Source of the DNA: Cristatella mucedo | Taxonomy: Eukaryota; Bryozoa; Phylactolaemata; Cristatellidae | Reading direction: 5' to 3' | DNA: 64,000 nt | NCBI GenBank assembly: GCA_009760855.2 | Contig: WPIO01000168.1 | Span: forward strand, 303,001 to 367,000 | Shown here: positions 63,166-64,000 of the stretch, piece by piece | How positions within the stretch are numbered: position 1 is the first letter of the stretch | Layout of the letters: the number at the start of each line of letters is the position of its first letter | Position numbers and translations under genes: made by a program | The notes under the pieces: model-generated | Database searches by the model: none | Seen by the model: the letters and a program-made list of their open reading frames with translations, nothing else | Told to the model about the DNA's origin: nothing

Positions 63166-63740
63166 AATACTGGTCTGCATGTGCAGCCGAAGCTGCTGGC
63201 GGAGCCCGCAGACCACCGAAATGGTGGAGCCTTGAAATAAATACTGCAATGAATCGTCATACCGATCAAGACGAATCGTTTTCTTTCGAAACCAGAACCC
63301 AACTGAAGGCACACAAGCAGGAAAGCCGGCATGTAGACTAGCCTTCGTCGGCCTATAAGTAATCGTCGCCCTTTTTTGTTGCTTGCAGCAGCAGCGGTTT
63401 CTGATAAATCTGCACGAGCAGCATGGAGTGCTAAGGCAACGTGCTAGTATCGACGAATTTATTTCTACAAGTAGCAAATACCTTAAGTATTAGGGCCTCA
63501 CGGACAAATGGCAGACACCGCACACATCGATCGACGAAAGCTTTGCATATTTGCACACACTGAGTAGTAGTAGACTGCTTGAGGGCACAAAATGAGTTTG
63601 CATAAAAAGGGCTCGCATATGCAAAGGCACAGCTTGCAATTAAGATGCAAAGTAACAGCATAGTAAGTAGAACTACATTACATTACAGAATATACACCAC
63701 CAAACGTCAGCCAAACGCTGCCGATGCTAAACAACGAGCC
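63166..63740. other. No gene recognised at right side
   Basis: Short frames on the minus strand only (63163-63477, 63431-63661), with no domain that I recognise. 63431-63661 begins MLLLCILIASCAFAYASPF, which is signal-peptide-like, followed by a Cys-containing stretch. It is too short and unsupported to call. Confidence 0.35.
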
Positions 63741-63746
63741 TAAGCC

Positions 63747-63921
63747 ATCGCTAAGCAACAAGAAAGAAATGTTGCTAAGCGACGAGCCAACACTGTCGAG
63801 ACAATAGCTTACAAGGCCAAGGAAGCGGTGCGTGCCACGGCGCGGATTGCCACGAGCGACTCCTGGAGAGGCGTGAGCGCACGGAGGCGTGGCGACCCGT
63901 TGGAGCTGTTGCCATGGCAGC
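63747..63921. promoter_or_regulatory. Cluster of RFX X-box-like motifs
   Basis: ATCGCTAAGCAAC (63747-63759) and GTTGCTAAGCGAC (63771-63783) both fit the 13-mer X-box pattern RYYNYY-N-RRNRAC. GTTGCCATGGCAGC (63908-63921) differs from it by one base. X-boxes bind RFX factors, typically in promoters of ciliary genes. The target gene would lie outside the window or be unrecognised. Confidence 0.4.
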
Positions 63922-64000
63922 GGAATGACGAGCTCGGACTGGCGTGCAGCACACGTGGTACATTGCTACAGCGCTCACTGGGCAATCGACTAAATTTCGA

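Overview
The window is nuclear DNA of an animal, most likely a non-vertebrate. It has spliced genes with GT-AG introns, two metazoan nuclear regulators, and dense L2/CR1-type non-LTR retrotransposons with tRNA-derived SINEs. I cannot name the phylum from sequence alone.

Two host genes could be assembled exon by exon, both on the + strand. (1) 14558-23816 is a FET-family RNA-binding protein (FUS/EWSR1/TAF15/cabeza type): 15 coding exons, 520 aa, with a G/S/Y/Q-rich low-complexity N-terminus, RRM, RGG repeats, RanBP2-type zinc finger, more RGG, and a C-terminal PY-NLS. Every exon junction keeps frame. (2) 36906-56260 is a NAB-type (NGFI-A/EGR-binding) transcriptional corepressor: 8 coding exons, about 700 aa, with NCD1 split over exons 1-2 and an NCD2-like block over exons 4-6. 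Its one defect is a single extra base in exon 6 (near 54184). Both genes act in the nucleus. Nothing in the sequence links them functionally beyond being neighbours.

Layout: 1-13.7 kb is retrotransposon-rich with no convincing host gene. 13.7-14.56 kb is a GC-rich upstream region of the FET gene. 14.56-24 kb is the FET gene. 24-36.3 kb is intergenic: SINEs, many LINE fragments, and a strong CpG island at about 30.13-31.38 kb. 36.3-56.3 kb is the NAB gene; its introns hold CAG, GA/TC and CAG-like microsatellites and many LINE/SINE copies. 56.3-64 kb is repeat-rich, and the right edge has clustered RFX X-box motifs that may belong to a gene beyond the window.

The mobile fraction is mainly two related L2-like LINE families. 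Family A has an (ATT)n tail and a conserved 3' hairpin; its ORF ends in FSGSL. Family B has an (ATTAC)n-like tail; its ORF ends in IQNSPA. All copies are 5'-truncated and most are decayed. Two tRNA-derived SINE families are present. The 3' end of SINE2 copies the family A hairpin, which suggests it is mobilised by family A reverse transcriptase. Nested insertions (A in B, B in an expanded ATCAAT array in an older B, SINE in LINE) give a relative chronology. I did not find a clearly new multi-gene system. The most interesting signals are the SINE/LINE tail mimicry, a duplicated 335-bp segment flanking an unknown 653-bp insert, several strong hairpins in or near the NAB gene, and the X-box cluster.
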